Of a stretch of DNA of 64,000 bases, positions 17,001-26,796 are shown piece after piece (within the stretch, counting starts at the first letter, position 1; each line of letters opens with the position of its first letter). Where the stretch lies: NCBI GenBank assembly GCA_963799925.1, contig CAWCYZ010000004.1, forward strand, positions 1,488,001 through 1,552,000, in the 5' to 3' direction. The notes under the pieces were generated by a model. The model was not told the origin of the DNA, did no database searches, and saw only the letters and a program-made list of their open reading frames with translations. This DNA is from DATBQN01 sp963799925. GTDB lineage: Bacteria; Acidobacteriota; Thermoanaerobaculia; Multivoradales; UBA5704. Made by a program: the position numbers and the translations under genes.

Positions 17001-18412
17001 AGGCGGCGGATGTCGACTTGAATGTTGCGGCTGAACGGGTCGCCTTCGCGCACCGCATTCTCGATCGTCGGGTTGGAAATCGGCACGGGCTCCGCCCACA
17101 GGCCGAGGTGGGGCTCTTCGATCTCGTATTTCCAGGCTTTAAGCTGCCCGCCACCGATTTCCAGGAGGCACCCACGTTCCGGCGGTTCGGCGAGCAGGCG
17201 CAGCGTCACCAGGGCGCTGTGTAGGCGTGGGAATCGCTGGTCGAGCCGGCGGCGCAGCGAGCGAGAGGGGGCGAGGTTTTCCGTCCGGGCAGGATCGCCA
17301 AAGGCGCCGGGAAGGAAGAGGATCGGCACCGCCCACCGGGGATCCGACGGATCCGCCTCATAGAGGCTGAGCCGGGCTTCGCTGACCGCGGCTTCGATGG
17401 GCCTACCCTGAGCCAGGTTCTCGTAGAGCCTGCCTCCGAAGCGAGTCGCGGGGCGGTTCAGGATCGGCCCCTGCATGCCCACCACCGCGGGAACGCCCGC
17501 CTGGAACAGAGCCGATGTCAGACCGGAAAAGGCGGAGCCTCCCGGCCGCACGAGCGCCGAGCTGCAGGCGTTGAGCACGACCAGGCGGGGCAGGCGCGCC
17601 GCGACCAGACGCGCCACGGCCTCGGCGTCGAGGCGCTGCGGGCGCCGGTCCTCGCCAGCGAGGATCAGGTGACCCAACGCGAGCGCGTCGTCGAACTCCG
17701 CGTGTCCCATGAAATGAATCGCGTCGAAGTTGCCGTCGCGGATCAGTTGGCGTAGCGCCTGCGGCTCCGAGCTCGCGGCGCGAGCCACCTCCACGTGGCA
17801 GCTCCGGCACGCTTCCTCGATGCTCGCTATCTCTTCCGACAAATCAAGGGGCCGCCAGCCGGCGGGGTCGGCGGCAACGATCAAGAGGCTTCCCAGCCAC
17901 CATCCCGGCTCAGCCGGCTCCCGCCGCGGTGTCGCCGGGCAGCGCACGATCGGGGTGGTCGGGTCGGTGCCCAGGTAGGAGTCTTCCGGCGAGTGGATCA
18001 GCTCCCAGGGAAGCGAGTTGAGCGGGGAATCGGGCTCGAGGTCGAGCTCGATGCGCAGCCCGCACCCGCGATCGCTCGCATGCTGCCTGCTTTGCAGGTA
18101 GAGGTCCCTTACGCCGCCGCGAAAGATCATCCGGTAGAGCTCGCCGCCCAAGACCAGGGCGTCCATGCGGCGCCTCTGCCTCGAGGTCATGGCAGGCTGC
18201 GACGGGCCGGCAAAGGAGCTGCTGGCACGCTCCGCAAACAGGACCGGAGTCGCGGCGCGCGCCAGCTCAGCGAGCCGCGGGGACAGCTCGGCAGGCTCCG
18301 CCGCGGCGCGATGGAGCGCGCACTCGGCGCGCACCGTATAGGTCCACCGCTCGGCGTCGAGGTCGAAGCGGATCCTGAAGGCGAGGTAACTGTCCGGGTA
18401 GTGTCGCTCCAT
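14003..18412 (-). CDS. CHAT protease - NACHT NTPase - multipass membrane protein
   Basis: A 1469-aa protein if the ATG at 18412 is used (GAGGG nine bases upstream); a GTG at 18445 would add 11 residues. A beta-rich N-terminus is followed by a CHAT caspase-like domain (about 125-375) with His237 (HFMGH) and Cys283 (LNACSSA). A NACHT-type NTPase follows with Walker A GPPGSGKT (512-519) and Walker B LIVLFDGLNE (Asp600). The motif FTHHQYQEYFAARW (816-829) is typical of the helical arm of NACHT proteins. A Pro/Ala linker lies near 890-910. Roughly eight membrane helices span about 1045-1365, and a soluble tail ends the protein. Family knowledge suggests an NLR-like sensor that activates a protease. 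The membrane region is unusual. Codon use matches neighbours but the gene is slightly less GC-rich. Confidence 0.85.
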   Translation of the reverse strand: MERHYPDSYLAFRIRFDLDAERWTYTVRAECALHRAAAEPAELSPRLAELARAATPVLFAERASSSFAGPSQPAMTSRQRRRMDALVLGGELYRMIFRGGVRDLYLQSRQHASDRGCGLRIELDLEPDSPLNSLPWELIHSPEDSYLGTDPTTPIVRCPATPRREPAEPGWWLGSLLIVAADPAGWRPLDLSEEIASIEEACRSCHVEVARAASSEPQALRQLIRDGNFDAIHFMGHAEFDDALALGHLILAGEDRRPQRLDAEAVARLVAARLPRLVVLNACSSALVRPGGSAFSGLTSALFQAGVPAVVGMQGPILNRPATRFGGRLYENLAQGRPIEAAVSEARLSLYEADPSDPRWAVPILFLPGAFGDPARTENLAPSRSLRRRLDQRFPRLHSALVTLRLLAEPPERGCLLEIGGGQLKAWKYEIEEPHLGLWAEPVPISNPTIENAVREGDPFSRNIQVDIRRLIGLPAAGDDPAALGSSVRRGRPVPDIDRILRQDQGPLVLVGPPGSGKTQALVVAARDLTLAERHRVYPRIVIFVRLGEFSTQGRKPGPRNVAELVRRYCPPELRAPAPTSQRPSLDELSSAGRLIVLFDGLNEMSRDGYIDRIRALSLFAYDLEQRGGRCIFTCRVDEFASMPHRRLALLPFDSLQIDRYLRRQFPHRGTYPVQGKRWKPRRFARYLAADSPHLGAGNPLNLFLLCKFLASRGVLPASRAEMFEQFFRSRYASRVAETDRAGEPRLPAEQAVFHTWSRFAWLISERNLGSAIDEKSLHEDAAGARDGNVGRMIRAGTLCGVLRETMEEKQCQIRFTHHQYQEYFAARWIHQRKEAIDWLAKLDAPRWQETMFDLVMLGGGEEALAALSAAVSRETAAQRAAVAAREAWKPQKADPAPPADPAPLPAPAAPELPRHSAEAALADRVVLGARLVQQVGAGSPAGHRLRPPVLDAVRHLVVHGRPDSQVKMLEAWRALDDSDPALADPELDAAVKTARQSPVRWVRDKAVLLTSDLPAEAGVDLATSELLPRLSVFLRRAYAGGGAGDWLALATATLLGVAHLAAMLGLSLALSRKCLEDLIGIEREFKEPVITSFGPWAIKEFSAAQAALTLGVLLFALVSRPRRAWLWCFGTVPVGCAAGYAALAVSQTKFAPIGIAELLVMVLAFGLPVVAGGCALLHLAVLAAYSFAVPRRAGSPAIAELMGTAWRDCGYGSTIGAFFFVLLLGIVGGGAHWGAEWLGDRLGALLVALGDCLYDGSSRLAVYLREIGVGPSAVLLTALGLGALSMLLRAVRRWLRRVARALPQIAAAMGCLATIGVFFVLSGPLVDGVVDTARWLWDRTPGRNHIAPAMLLVASLLAARVGLIHFLRWLQAVRPSAPPAQRSSTPEAWKARLDAASPSQQKVLLHADHHSLGLSPRTFLRLLDEVYPLLKEPVQDAYWQRLYEVGQAARQERTGSEADPALTPPTLP

Positions 18413-18550
18413 CGTACGTTGCCCTCGCGTCACGAGACGTTTCACAGCAAGAGAAACGCAGCTGCCGGAAAGGAGTTAGTAGCCGCGTCTGAACATCCCG
18501 CGCACCTCCGGTGTCTATGGTGTGTAGCTTCGACTGAAAAGGAGGGCACG

Positions 18551-19204
18551 ATGAAGGATACTGGTCGCGCAGTCATGATGATGTGCCTCTGCTGCCCGAT
18601 ACTCGCGGCGGGGTGGGACAGGGAAGCGGCCCACAGTCCGATCAGGTGGTGTTACAACAAGAAATCGAGAACCGGGTCAACGATTATCGGGCGAGGATTG
18701 AGGCCCTGTACCAACAGCGGCTCAACGACTGGTCCGAGTCCTTCATCGTCCGCCGTCACGACGCCATCCAAAAAGCTGGAGTGGCGCTCGCGGCCGAGGC
18801 CGAATCGATCCGCTCAAACCGGCGGGAGGATTGGAGTGCCGTCGGTGCTGACCCTCAGTTCCGCGCGTTTGAACAGCAGCAGGTGGAGAGCCTCATCGAG
18901 CCGCGACGCCTCCGCGGCGAGCTGACGATCTGGGCCGAAGGGGTCGAGCGGGAGACCCGCGACGGCGCGCCGATCGATCCGCTATGGTCCCACCGGTCAG
19001 CAGCAACTCTTCCAGGGCTTCCCGCAAATCGAGCCCCGAGATCTTCTCGGTCATGGGTCGAGGGCAACCGCGCGATCACCGAGCAGCGGAGGGCCATCGT
19101 CAAGCCCCGGCGGCACCCGCGTGGCCATGCCCTTCAACACCAATCGCTTCCTCTTCGAGGGCGATCTCATCAAGACTCTGCGCGTGATGGGCAGCCCCGC
19201 CTGA
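18551..19204 (+). CDS. Exported coiled-coil protein of unknown function, frame broken twice
   Basis: The ATG at 18551 (AAAGGAGGG upstream) opens a signal-peptide-like segment (MMMCLCCPILAAG). The protein then continues convincingly in the next frame from about 18610, with charged helical sequence (QEIENRVNDYRARIEALY and EQQQVESLIEPRRLRGEL). After about 18990 the best reading returns to the first frame (GTRVAMPFNTNRFLFEGD) and stops at 19202-19204. The first break lies at a G-run (GCGGCGGGG). Either two indel errors or a decayed gene is possible. It is divergent from the CHAT-NACHT gene across 138 bp. No family is recognised. Confidence 0.5.
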
Positions 19205-19296
19205 TTCACCAGCAGAGACCCACCTCCTCGTGAGCGGTCCCGTGGCTCGCGAGGAGGTGGTGATCGCTACCGTCTCATTTGTTGTATACGGTCGAG

Positions 19297-19725
19297 CTAT
19301 TTTTCTTCTCGCAGCAATGGAGTCAAAGTGATCCCGACCAACAATCCTTCGGGTCCGATGAAACGGCTGACGGTCTGGCCCCACGGTTCTTTCTTGTTCT
19401 TGACGAGCATTCGATAGCCTCGCGACTCGAGCTCCGCCGTCGCCTTTTCGACGCTGTCGACATCGAACTCGAGCCAGGCTTGGGGGAGAGGAATGTCGTC
19501 GGGCCAGGAATCCTTGCCGAAGCAGGACTGCGCCGCCTGAGAAAGCGGCCACAGGGCAAAGCTCTTCGCGCCTTGCAGGGCCTCCGTATGAAGATACCCG
19601 CCGCTCTCCTCTTTGAAGCGGATGCCGAGGGTCTGGCTGTAGAGCTTGCGGCTTGCCAGCTCGTCACGGACGATCGGACCAAAGCCCGCGATGAACAGAA
19701 CTCGGATGTCCCCGATGGGTTCCAT
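19297..19725 (-). CDS. VOC-superfamily (glyoxalase/bleomycin-resistance fold) protein
   Basis: A 142-aa single-domain protein with the two beta-alpha-beta-beta-beta units of the vicinal-oxygen-chelate fold: IRVLFIAGFGPIVRDELAS at the start, and AWLEFDVDSVEKATAELESR followed by GPEGLLVGITL in the second half. Such proteins act on small molecules with a bound metal. The substrate cannot be read from the sequence. It lies alone between the broken exported gene and a DCC-family gene. Confidence 0.8.
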   Translation of the reverse strand: MEPIGDIRVLFIAGFGPIVRDELASRKLYSQTLGIRFKEESGGYLHTEALQGAKSFALWPLSQAAQSCFGKDSWPDDIPLPQAWLEFDVDSVEKATAELESRGYRMLVKNKKEPWGQTVSRFIGPEGLLVGITLTPLLREEK

Positions 19726-19777
19726 GGCCTCTCCTCTGCGCTCTCCCGATGGTTTGTGCCGCGCGGAAGCCCCGTTC

Positions 19778-20278
19778 TCACCGCCGCCGGTGCCGGGCGA
19801 CGAGCCGGCCGGCGAGGAATCCCAGGACGAGGGCGGCGAGCGTGACGTTGCGCGCCGCGCGGTCCTCGCCCGGCTCGGCGCCCCAGATCCAGCGCGTCAC
19901 CCGGAAGGCGGCGTTCCGGTGGTCGGCGATGATCCGGTAGCCGACGTTCGAGAGGAGACGAAAGCCGGGCAGATGCCGGTACGCCGCGAGCCAGCCGCCC
20001 TGCCCCGGAGCCAGGGCGCGCAGGCGATAGGCCGCCTCGGCCCCGTGGTAGACCCTGCCGTCGGGGAGGATGAGGTGCACGGCGCGGCGGAAGCGGCCGC
20101 GGGGCAGGGTGGGGAAGCGCGCCGCCGCCGTCTGGTACGGCTCGGCGTCGAAGCGGTCGCCCACCGCCCGCCGCCACCGCGCCAGCCAGTAGCGGCAGAA
20201 GCCGCAGTCGCCGTCGAAGACGAGGAGCGGGCGGGGCGGGGGAGCGGGGACGGTGGGAGCGGCGGTGCCGTGAATCAT
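19778..20278 (-). CDS. DCC-family thiol-disulfide oxidoreductase (DUF393)
   Basis: A 166-aa protein with the signature LLVFDGDCGFCRYWLARW, containing the DxDCxxC motif of the DCC family, whose members are predicted thioredoxin-like. A later conserved part reads FRLLSNVGYRIIADHRN. The ATG at 20278 follows the strong ribosome site GGAGGGAGG; an earlier start at 20332 would add 18 unconserved residues. The cellular partner is unknown. Confidence 0.85.
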   Translation of the reverse strand: MIHGTAAPTVPAPPPRPLLVFDGDCGFCRYWLARWRRAVGDRFDAEPYQTAAARFPTLPRGRFRRAVHLILPDGRVYHGAEAAYRLRALAPGQGGWLAAYRHLPGFRLLSNVGYRIIADHRNAAFRVTRWIWGAEPGEDRAARNVTLAALVLGFLAGRLVARHRRR

Positions 20279-20339
20279 GAATTTCCTCCCTCCCGGCGAC
20301 CGGCGGATCAGGAGCTCAGCTGCCTCGCCCATCTTATGC

Positions 20340-21440
20340 TCACGGCCGGATCACCACCTTGAGCGTCTCGCGGCGCATCATGCTGCGGAGGGCGTCTTCG
20401 ACGCGGTCGAGGGGGAGCTCGGCGGAGAGGAGGGCGCGCGGCGCGAGGCCGCCTCCCGCCAGCAGGTCGAGGGCGCGGGCGAAGGTCGCCGGGCGGTGGT
20501 GGTAGGCGCCCTTCAGGGTCAGCTCGCAGTAGTGGAGGCGGTGGGCGTCGAGGGGCACGGCGGTCGCCGGCGGGTAGCCGCCGAAGAGCAGGGCGAGGCC
20601 GCCGGGGGAGACGGCGCCGACGGCGTCCTCCCAGGCGGCCGGCGAGCCGCTCGCCTCGATCGCCACGTCGAAGCCGCCGGCCTGCGACTCCGCCAGCACC
20701 CGCCTCGCCTCGCCGCCGTCGCGCCCGATCGCGACCGTCGCCGCCGCCCCCAGCTCGCGCGCCACCGCGAGGCGCGGCGGGTTGGGGTCGACCGCCACCA
20801 CCCGGTGGCCGCGGTGGGTCAGCAGGTCGACGAAGAGGAGGCCGATCGGGCCGCTGCCGAAGAGGGCGATCTCGGAAGGATTCTCGAGCGAGAGCGTCTC
20901 GACGCCGTGGAGCACGCAGGCGAGCGGCTCGGCGAGCGCGGCGATCTCGAAGGGGAGCCCGGCGGGGCAGGGATAGACGCTCCGCTCGACGAAGCGCGGC
21001 GGCACCAGGAGGTACTCGGCGAAGGCGCCGTTCAGGTAGAGGAGGTCCGAGCAGAGGTTCTCGTGGCCGCGCCGGCACGCCCGGCAGCGGCCGCAGGGGG
21101 CGGAGTTGGCGATCGCCACCCGGTCTCCCTCGCGGAAGCGGGCGACGCCCGCGCCGGCGGCGGCGACCGTCCCCGCCATCTCGTGGCCGAAGGGGCTGGG
21201 GACCTTGAGCATCCGCGGGTGCCCGCCGCGGCGGAAGACCTTGACGTCGGTGCCGCAGGTGGTGGCGGCGCCGATCGCCACCAGCAGCTCGCCGGCCGCC
21301 GGCCGCGGCACCGCCACCTGGCGCACCTCCAGCCGCTCGGGGCCGAGGAGGAACGCCGAGCGCTGGGTGGCGGGCAGGGCGCCGGCTCGGGGCGATGCCG
21401 GCGGGCGGAGCGGCTCGGGGGCCGGCGGCGCGGTCTTCAG
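20340..21440 (-). CDS. Zinc-dependent MDR alcohol dehydrogenase (sorbitol/threonine dehydrogenase-like), second of a pair
   Basis: A medium-chain dehydrogenase/reductase. It has the catalytic zinc ligand motif CGTDVKVF, the GHEMAG motif, a four-Cys structural zinc loop (CGRCRACRRGHENLC) and the Rossmann motif GSGPIGLL. It ends with LKVVIRP. The start is unclear: no ATG, GTG or TTG lies in frame before the conserved region. A CTG at 21440 overlaps the stop of the upstream dehydrogenase gene (CTGA), so an unusual CTG start or an indel is possible. The substrate is not known; tandem paralogues suggest successive or alternative polyol or sugar-alcohol oxidations. Confidence 0.82.
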   Translation of the reverse strand: MKTAPPAPEPLRPPASPRAGALPATQRSAFLLGPERLEVRQVAVPRPAAGELLVAIGAATTCGTDVKVFRRGGHPRMLKVPSPFGHEMAGTVAAAGAGVARFREGDRVAIANSAPCGRCRACRRGHENLCSDLLYLNGAFAEYLLVPPRFVERSVYPCPAGLPFEIAALAEPLACVLHGVETLSLENPSEIALFGSGPIGLLFVDLLTHRGHRVVAVDPNPPRLAVARELGAAATVAIGRDGGEARRVLAESQAGGFDVAIEASGSPAAWEDAVGAVSPGGLALLFGGYPPATAVPLDAHRLHYCELTLKGAYHHRPATFARALDLLAGGGLAPRALLSAELPLDRVEDALRSMMRRETLKVVIRP

Positions 21441-22605
21441 CGGCGCTCCTCGGGAGCGGCGGGGTCGGTCACGTCCCCATCCGGCACCAGCAGCACCTTG
21501 AGCGCGCGGCGCGAGCGGGCGAGCTCGACCGCCTCGGCGCAGCGCGAGAGCGGCAGCCGGTGGGTGACGAGGGGCGCGGGGTCGAGCCGGCCGGTGACCA
21601 GCAGGCGGTAGACCTCGCGCTGCTCGGCGAGGCCGCTCGAGTAGGTGGCGAGGAGCCGCCGCTCGGCGCGGAAGAAGCGGTTGAGGTCGAAGCCGGCGCC
21701 GGCCGCCGGCGAGCCGACGGCGTGATCGTGGGCGAAGAGGACGGCGACGCCGCCGGGGCGGGTGAGCTCGAGCGCCGCGGCGAGCGCCGCGGCACCCCCC
21801 GCGGTGTCGAAGACGGCGTCGGCGCCGAGGCCGTCCGAGAGCGCCGCGACCGCCTCGCCGGCCGCCTCGCGGAGAGACCGCGGCGTCGGCGCCGAGCCGG
21901 AGCGCCGCCGCGCGGCGCTCGGCGAGCGGCTCGGCGACGGCGACCCGGAGCCGCGGCCAGAGGGCCTTGAGGACCAGCAGATGGAGGAGGCCCATGCTGC
22001 CGGCGCCGAGCACGGCCGCGGTGGCGCCGCGCGAGGACCGCGGTGCCGCCCGCGGGGACCGCGGTGCCGGATGAAAGGACCTCCTCCAGGCGGGCCTTGC
22101 GGACGCCGCGCAGCACGCAGGCGGCGGGCTCGAGGAAGACCGCCGCCTCGTCGGACAGGCCGTCGGGCAGCCCGCAGGCGGCGAGGCGCACGGCGCGCTC
22201 GCCGACCAGCAGGCGGTCGCTGAACCCCCCGGGGAGGAGCAGGTTGTCGCGGAACTGCGGGCACAGGGTGTCGCTGCCGCGGCGGCAGAGCGGACAGACG
22301 CCGCAGGCGACGTGGTGCGGCACCGCCACCCGGTCGCCGGCGGCGAAGCCCACGGCGCCGGCGCCCACCTCCTCGACCACCCCCACCACCTCGTGGCCGA
22401 GCACCGCGCCCTCGGCGGCGCCGCCGTGCTCCCGCGGGCGCTCGAGCTTGAACAGGTCGGTGCCGCAGAGCCCGCAGCAGGAGAGCCGGAGCAGCAGCTC
22501 GCCCGTCCCCGGCTGCGGCCGCGGCCGGCTCTCCAGGCGCACCCGCCCGCCGCTCGCGGCGGCGGCGACCTGGATCGTGCGGGCGGGGGAGAGGGCGGTC
22601 GCCAT
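21437..22605 (-). CDS. Zinc-dependent MDR alcohol dehydrogenase, first of a pair, two frameshifts
   Basis: The N-terminal part (from ATG 22605) shows CGLCGTDLF, GHEVVG and the structural zinc cysteines (CGVCPLCRRGSDTLC). The frame then breaks near 22030. The NAD motif GAGSMGLLH continues in a second frame to about 21885, and a third frame carries the rest (GLGADAVFDTAGG to ALKVLLVPDGD). Two single-base corrections give one normal dehydrogenase. It overlaps the second dehydrogenase gene by four bases, so they form an operon. Confidence 0.75.
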
Positions 22606-22630
22606 GACGGAGCGAATGGTACCAGCAGCG

Positions 22631-23584
22631 CTACGGAGCCGATCGGCGCGCGTCCCACGCCCGGTCCGCCAGATGCCGGCGCATCCAGGCGTCGATCCGC
22701 GCCCATACCGCGGCGGCGGCGGGGTCGACGGCGAGCGCCATGTGCATCGGCGGGAGGCGGCGGCCGAGGTCGCGCGCCGCGATCCGCCAGACCTCGACCG
22801 GTCCGCCGCCGCCGCCGGCCAGATGATTGGCGAAGAGCCCGGCGGTCCGCCGCCGGCTGATCGGGTCGGCGGTGGTGCTGACGACGAGCGTCGGCCGGCC
22901 GACGCGGCCGAGGGCCGCCAGGTAGTCGACGGCGCCGTCGCGGCTCGTCCAGCGCCCGCTCGCCCCCCAGGCGCGGAACTGCTCGACGAAGCCGCGCGGC
23001 TCGTCGTCGGTGCCGATGCGCAGCCGCCCGCCCGGCCAGTAGCCGAAGCGGCGGGAGAGCGCCGACCAGAGCTCGAGGAGGGCCCGCTTGTAGAGCCAGA
23101 TGGGGAGCGACGGCTCCAGGGCGCGGATCCAGACCGACGGCGAGAGGAGGACGAGGAGGTCGACCGGCAGCTCCGGCCGGCAGCCGACCGCCGCGGCGCC
23201 GGCGATCGCCCCCAGGCTGTGGCCGAGGAGGACGACCGGCAGCCCCGGATGGCGCGCCGCGACCGCCGCGAGGGCGGCCGGCAGGTCGACGGTCACCAGG
23301 TCGTCGTAGCACCAGTCGACGGCGGCCGACGCTCCTGGGCGGCTGGCGCCGTGGCCGCGCAGGTCGAGGCTGTAGACCGCGTAGCCGCGGGCGCGGAAGA
23401 ACGAGGCGAGCCCGCGCCCGGCCGGCCGGTCCATGGCGCGGCGGTCGAGCATCATCCCCGGCACCAGGAGGAGCGCGGCGACGGGCGGCGCCGCCGCCGT
23501 CGTCAGCGGATGCTCCTCGAGGTGGATCGTCCAGCCGTCCGGGGTCGCCAGGGGGTGGAGGCGCCGCCCATCGCTCGCCGGCAT
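22631..23584 (-). CDS. Alpha/beta hydrolase (serine hydrolase)
   Basis: A 317-aa alpha/beta hydrolase. The nucleophile elbow is GHSLGA, preceded by LDLRGHGAS and a PGMMLDRR region near the oxyanion hole. A conserved Asp (TTADPISRR) and a late His (PMHMAL) can complete the triad. The ATG at 23584 has AAGGAG eight bases upstream; an earlier start at 23677 would add a disordered leader. It resembles monoacylglycerol lipase-type hydrolases, but the substrate is not evident. Confidence 0.8.
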   Translation of the reverse strand: MPASDGRRLHPLATPDGWTIHLEEHPLTTAAAPPVAALLLVPGMMLDRRAMDRPAGRGLASFFRARGYAVYSLDLRGHGASRPGASAAVDWCYDDLVTVDLPAALAAVAARHPGLPVVLLGHSLGAIAGAAAVGCRPELPVDLLVLLSPSVWIRALEPSLPIWLYKRALLELWSALSRRFGYWPGGRLRIGTDDEPRGFVEQFRAWGASGRWTSRDGAVDYLAALGRVGRPTLVVSTTADPISRRRTAGLFANHLAGGGGGPVEVWRIAARDLGRRLPPMHMALAVDPAAAAVWARIDAWMRRHLADRAWDARRSAP

Positions 23585-23708
23585 CACAGGCTCCTTCGCC
23601 GCTTCGGCACTTGGCGTAGGATAGTCGGGAAGCATTCGACCGCCCCGGCGGTTACGTTCGATGGAACGCTTAGACATCCACGCTTAAGAATCCGAAGGAG
23701 GATTCCCC

Positions 23709-24167
23709 ATGCCCTATAGCCCGCTCCTGGTCAAGCCGATGCGCGACGAGCTCACCACCCTGGGGGTGCGCGAGCTGGTCACCGCCAAGGACGTCGACGA
23801 CTTCATGAATCAGAAGGAGGGGACGGCGCTCCTCGTCGTCAACTCGGTCTGCGGCTGCGCCGCCGGCATGGCCCGCCCCGGCATCCGCCTCGCCCTCCAG
23901 CACGGCCAGCGCCCGGACCGCGTCGCCTCGGTCTTCGCCGGCCAGGACCTCGAGGCGACGGCGCGCTTCCGCGGCTACCTCGCCGACATCCCGCCGTCCA
24001 GCCCGTCGATCGCCCTCTTCAAGGACGGCGAGCTCGTCCACTTCATCCCCCGCCACCGCATCGAGGGGCGCGACGCCCGCGGCGTCGCGAGCGACCTGAC
24101 GGCCGCCTTCGACGAGCACTGCGCGGTCTCGACGCGCCGGCGAGCGCGTCCGCGAGCCGCGCCTAAG
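23709..24167 (+). CDS. Bacilliredoxin (BrxA/BrxB, DUF1094) family protein, 3' end disturbed
   Basis: The family's redox motif CGC is at residues 48-50 (NSVCGCAAGMARPG), and the rest matches the compact bacilliredoxin fold (HGQRPDRVASVFAGQDLEAT, PSIALFKDGELVHFIPR). Family members are about 145 residues long and reduce protein-bacillithiol mixed disulfides. Here the frame runs on to 24803 through two other genes. A one-base shift near 24125-24160 meets a TAA at 24165-24167, which gives the expected length. GGAGGAT precedes the ATG. Whether this organism makes bacillithiol is unknown. Confidence 0.82.
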
Positions 24168-24177
24168 CTCTCGGCCG

Positions 24178-24474
24178 ATGGGCACCTTCCACCAGGGCAA
24201 GAGCGAGCTGCACGGGATCACCGTGGTGGTCGACACCACCGGCGCGGAGATCTTCGTCGGCCGCTGCGACGACATGGACGAGCGCGGCATCGTGCTCGAC
24301 GACGTCGACGTGCACCGCGACGGGGAGGGCGGCTCGAAGGACGACTACGTCCGCAGGGCCGCCCGCTTCGGCGTCTTCAAGAAGTACGACCGCCTCTTCA
24401 TCCCCCAGGAGCGCGTCGCCTCGGTCCGCCGTCTGGGCGAGCTCGAGGACCAGGACCGCCGGGCTCCGGGCTGA
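24178..24474 (+). CDS. Small Sm-like protein of unknown function
   Basis: A 98-aa protein. The strand order GITVVVDTTGAEIFVGRCD, then DERGIVLDDVDVH and FIPQERVASVRRL, resembles an Sm/LSm fold: Sm1 with a 'D-G-x-x-V-G-x-x-x' turn, and Sm2 ending with a loop before 'I-P-x-x-x-I'. I assign it from pattern only. It starts 10 bp after the bacilliredoxin gene and is followed 10 bp later by a DUF423 gene. RNA binding would be the expected role if the fold is right. Confidence 0.6.
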   Translation: MGTFHQGKSELHGITVVVDTTGAEIFVGRCDDMDERGIVLDDVDVHRDGEGGSKDDYVRRAARFGVFKKYDRLFIPQERVASVRRLGELEDQDRRAPG

Positions 24475-24484
24475 GCGCTCTCCC

Positions 24485-24847
24485 ATGCCCTGGATCGCGA
24501 TCGGCGCCTGGGGCGCCGCCCTGGCCGTCGCCGCCGGCGCCTTCGGCGCCCACGCCCTGGCCGCCCGCCTCGACGCGCACTCTCTGGCGCTCTGGGAGAC
24601 GGCGGCGCGCTACCTCATGTATGGCGCCCTCGGCATCCTCGCCCTCGGCCTCGCCGCCCGCCAGTCCCCGGGCCGCGGCTTCGCCGCCGCCGGCTGGTGC
24701 CTCGTCGCCGGCGCCGTCGTCTTCAGCGGCACGGTCGGCGCGCTGGCGCTCGGCGGCCCGCGCTGGCTGGGGGCGGTCACCCCGCTCGGCGGGCTGCTGC
24801 TGATCGCCGGGTTCGCGGTGTTCGGTTGGGCGGCGTTACGGCTGTAA
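24485..24847 (+). CDS. DUF423 family membrane protein
   Basis: A 120-aa protein with four predicted membrane helices. The start pattern GAFGAHAL and the late motif GGPRWLGAVTPLGG are typical of DUF423 (YgdD) proteins. The function of this family is unknown. It lies between the Sm-like gene and pruA, 18 bp before pruA, so it may be co-transcribed with it. Confidence 0.88.
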   Translation: MPWIAIGAWGAALAVAAGAFGAHALAARLDAHSLALWETAARYLMYGALGILALGLAARQSPGRGFAAAGWCLVAGAVVFSGTVGALALGGPRWLGAVTPLGGLLLIAGFAVFGWAALRL

Positions 24848-24865
24848 TTCCAGGAGATATCCCGA

Positions 24866-26512
<1,647 letters not shown>

Positions 26513-26532
26513 GCGGCGCCCTCAAACGGCGA

Positions 26533-26564
26533 GGGGCCGGCCCGCCTTCTGGCGAGCCGGCCCC
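26533..26564. terminator. Hairpin between convergent pruA and csp genes
   Basis: GGGGCCGGC (26533-26541) pairs perfectly with GCCGGCCCC (26556-26564). It lies 20 bp after pruA and 25 bp after the convergent cold-shock gene, so it could serve both. There is no clear T-run on either side. Confidence 0.55.
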
Positions 26565-26589
26565 CGGTACAACGATCGATGGTCTGGGC

Positions 26590-26796
26590 TCAGACGCGGA
26601 CGACGTTCTCGGCCGCCGGGCCCTTCTGGCCCTGGACGACGTCGAACTCGACGCGCTCACCCTCGGCGAGGTTCTTGAACCCCGCGCCCTGGATCGCCGA
26701 GTGATGGACGAAACAGTCCTTCTCGCCGTCCTCGCGGGTGATGAATCCGAAACCCTTCGACTCGTTGAACCACTTGACAGTGCCTTTGGTACGCAT
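26590..26796 (-). CDS. Cold-shock protein (CspA family)
   Basis: A 68-aa OB-fold protein with RNP1 (KGFGFIT) and RNP2 (DCFVHHSAI). It begins MRTKGTVKWFN, as normal for the family. It probably binds single-stranded RNA or DNA as a chaperone. The upstream region to about 26930 has no gene and contains an inverted repeat (CGTGAG 26856-26861 / CTCACG 26868-26873) next to a six-base T/A run; a structured leader as in other csp genes is possible but unproven. Confidence 0.93.
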   Translation of the reverse strand: MRTKGTVKWFNESKGFGFITREDGEKDCFVHHSAIQGAGFKNLAEGERVEFDVVQGQKGPAAENVVRV

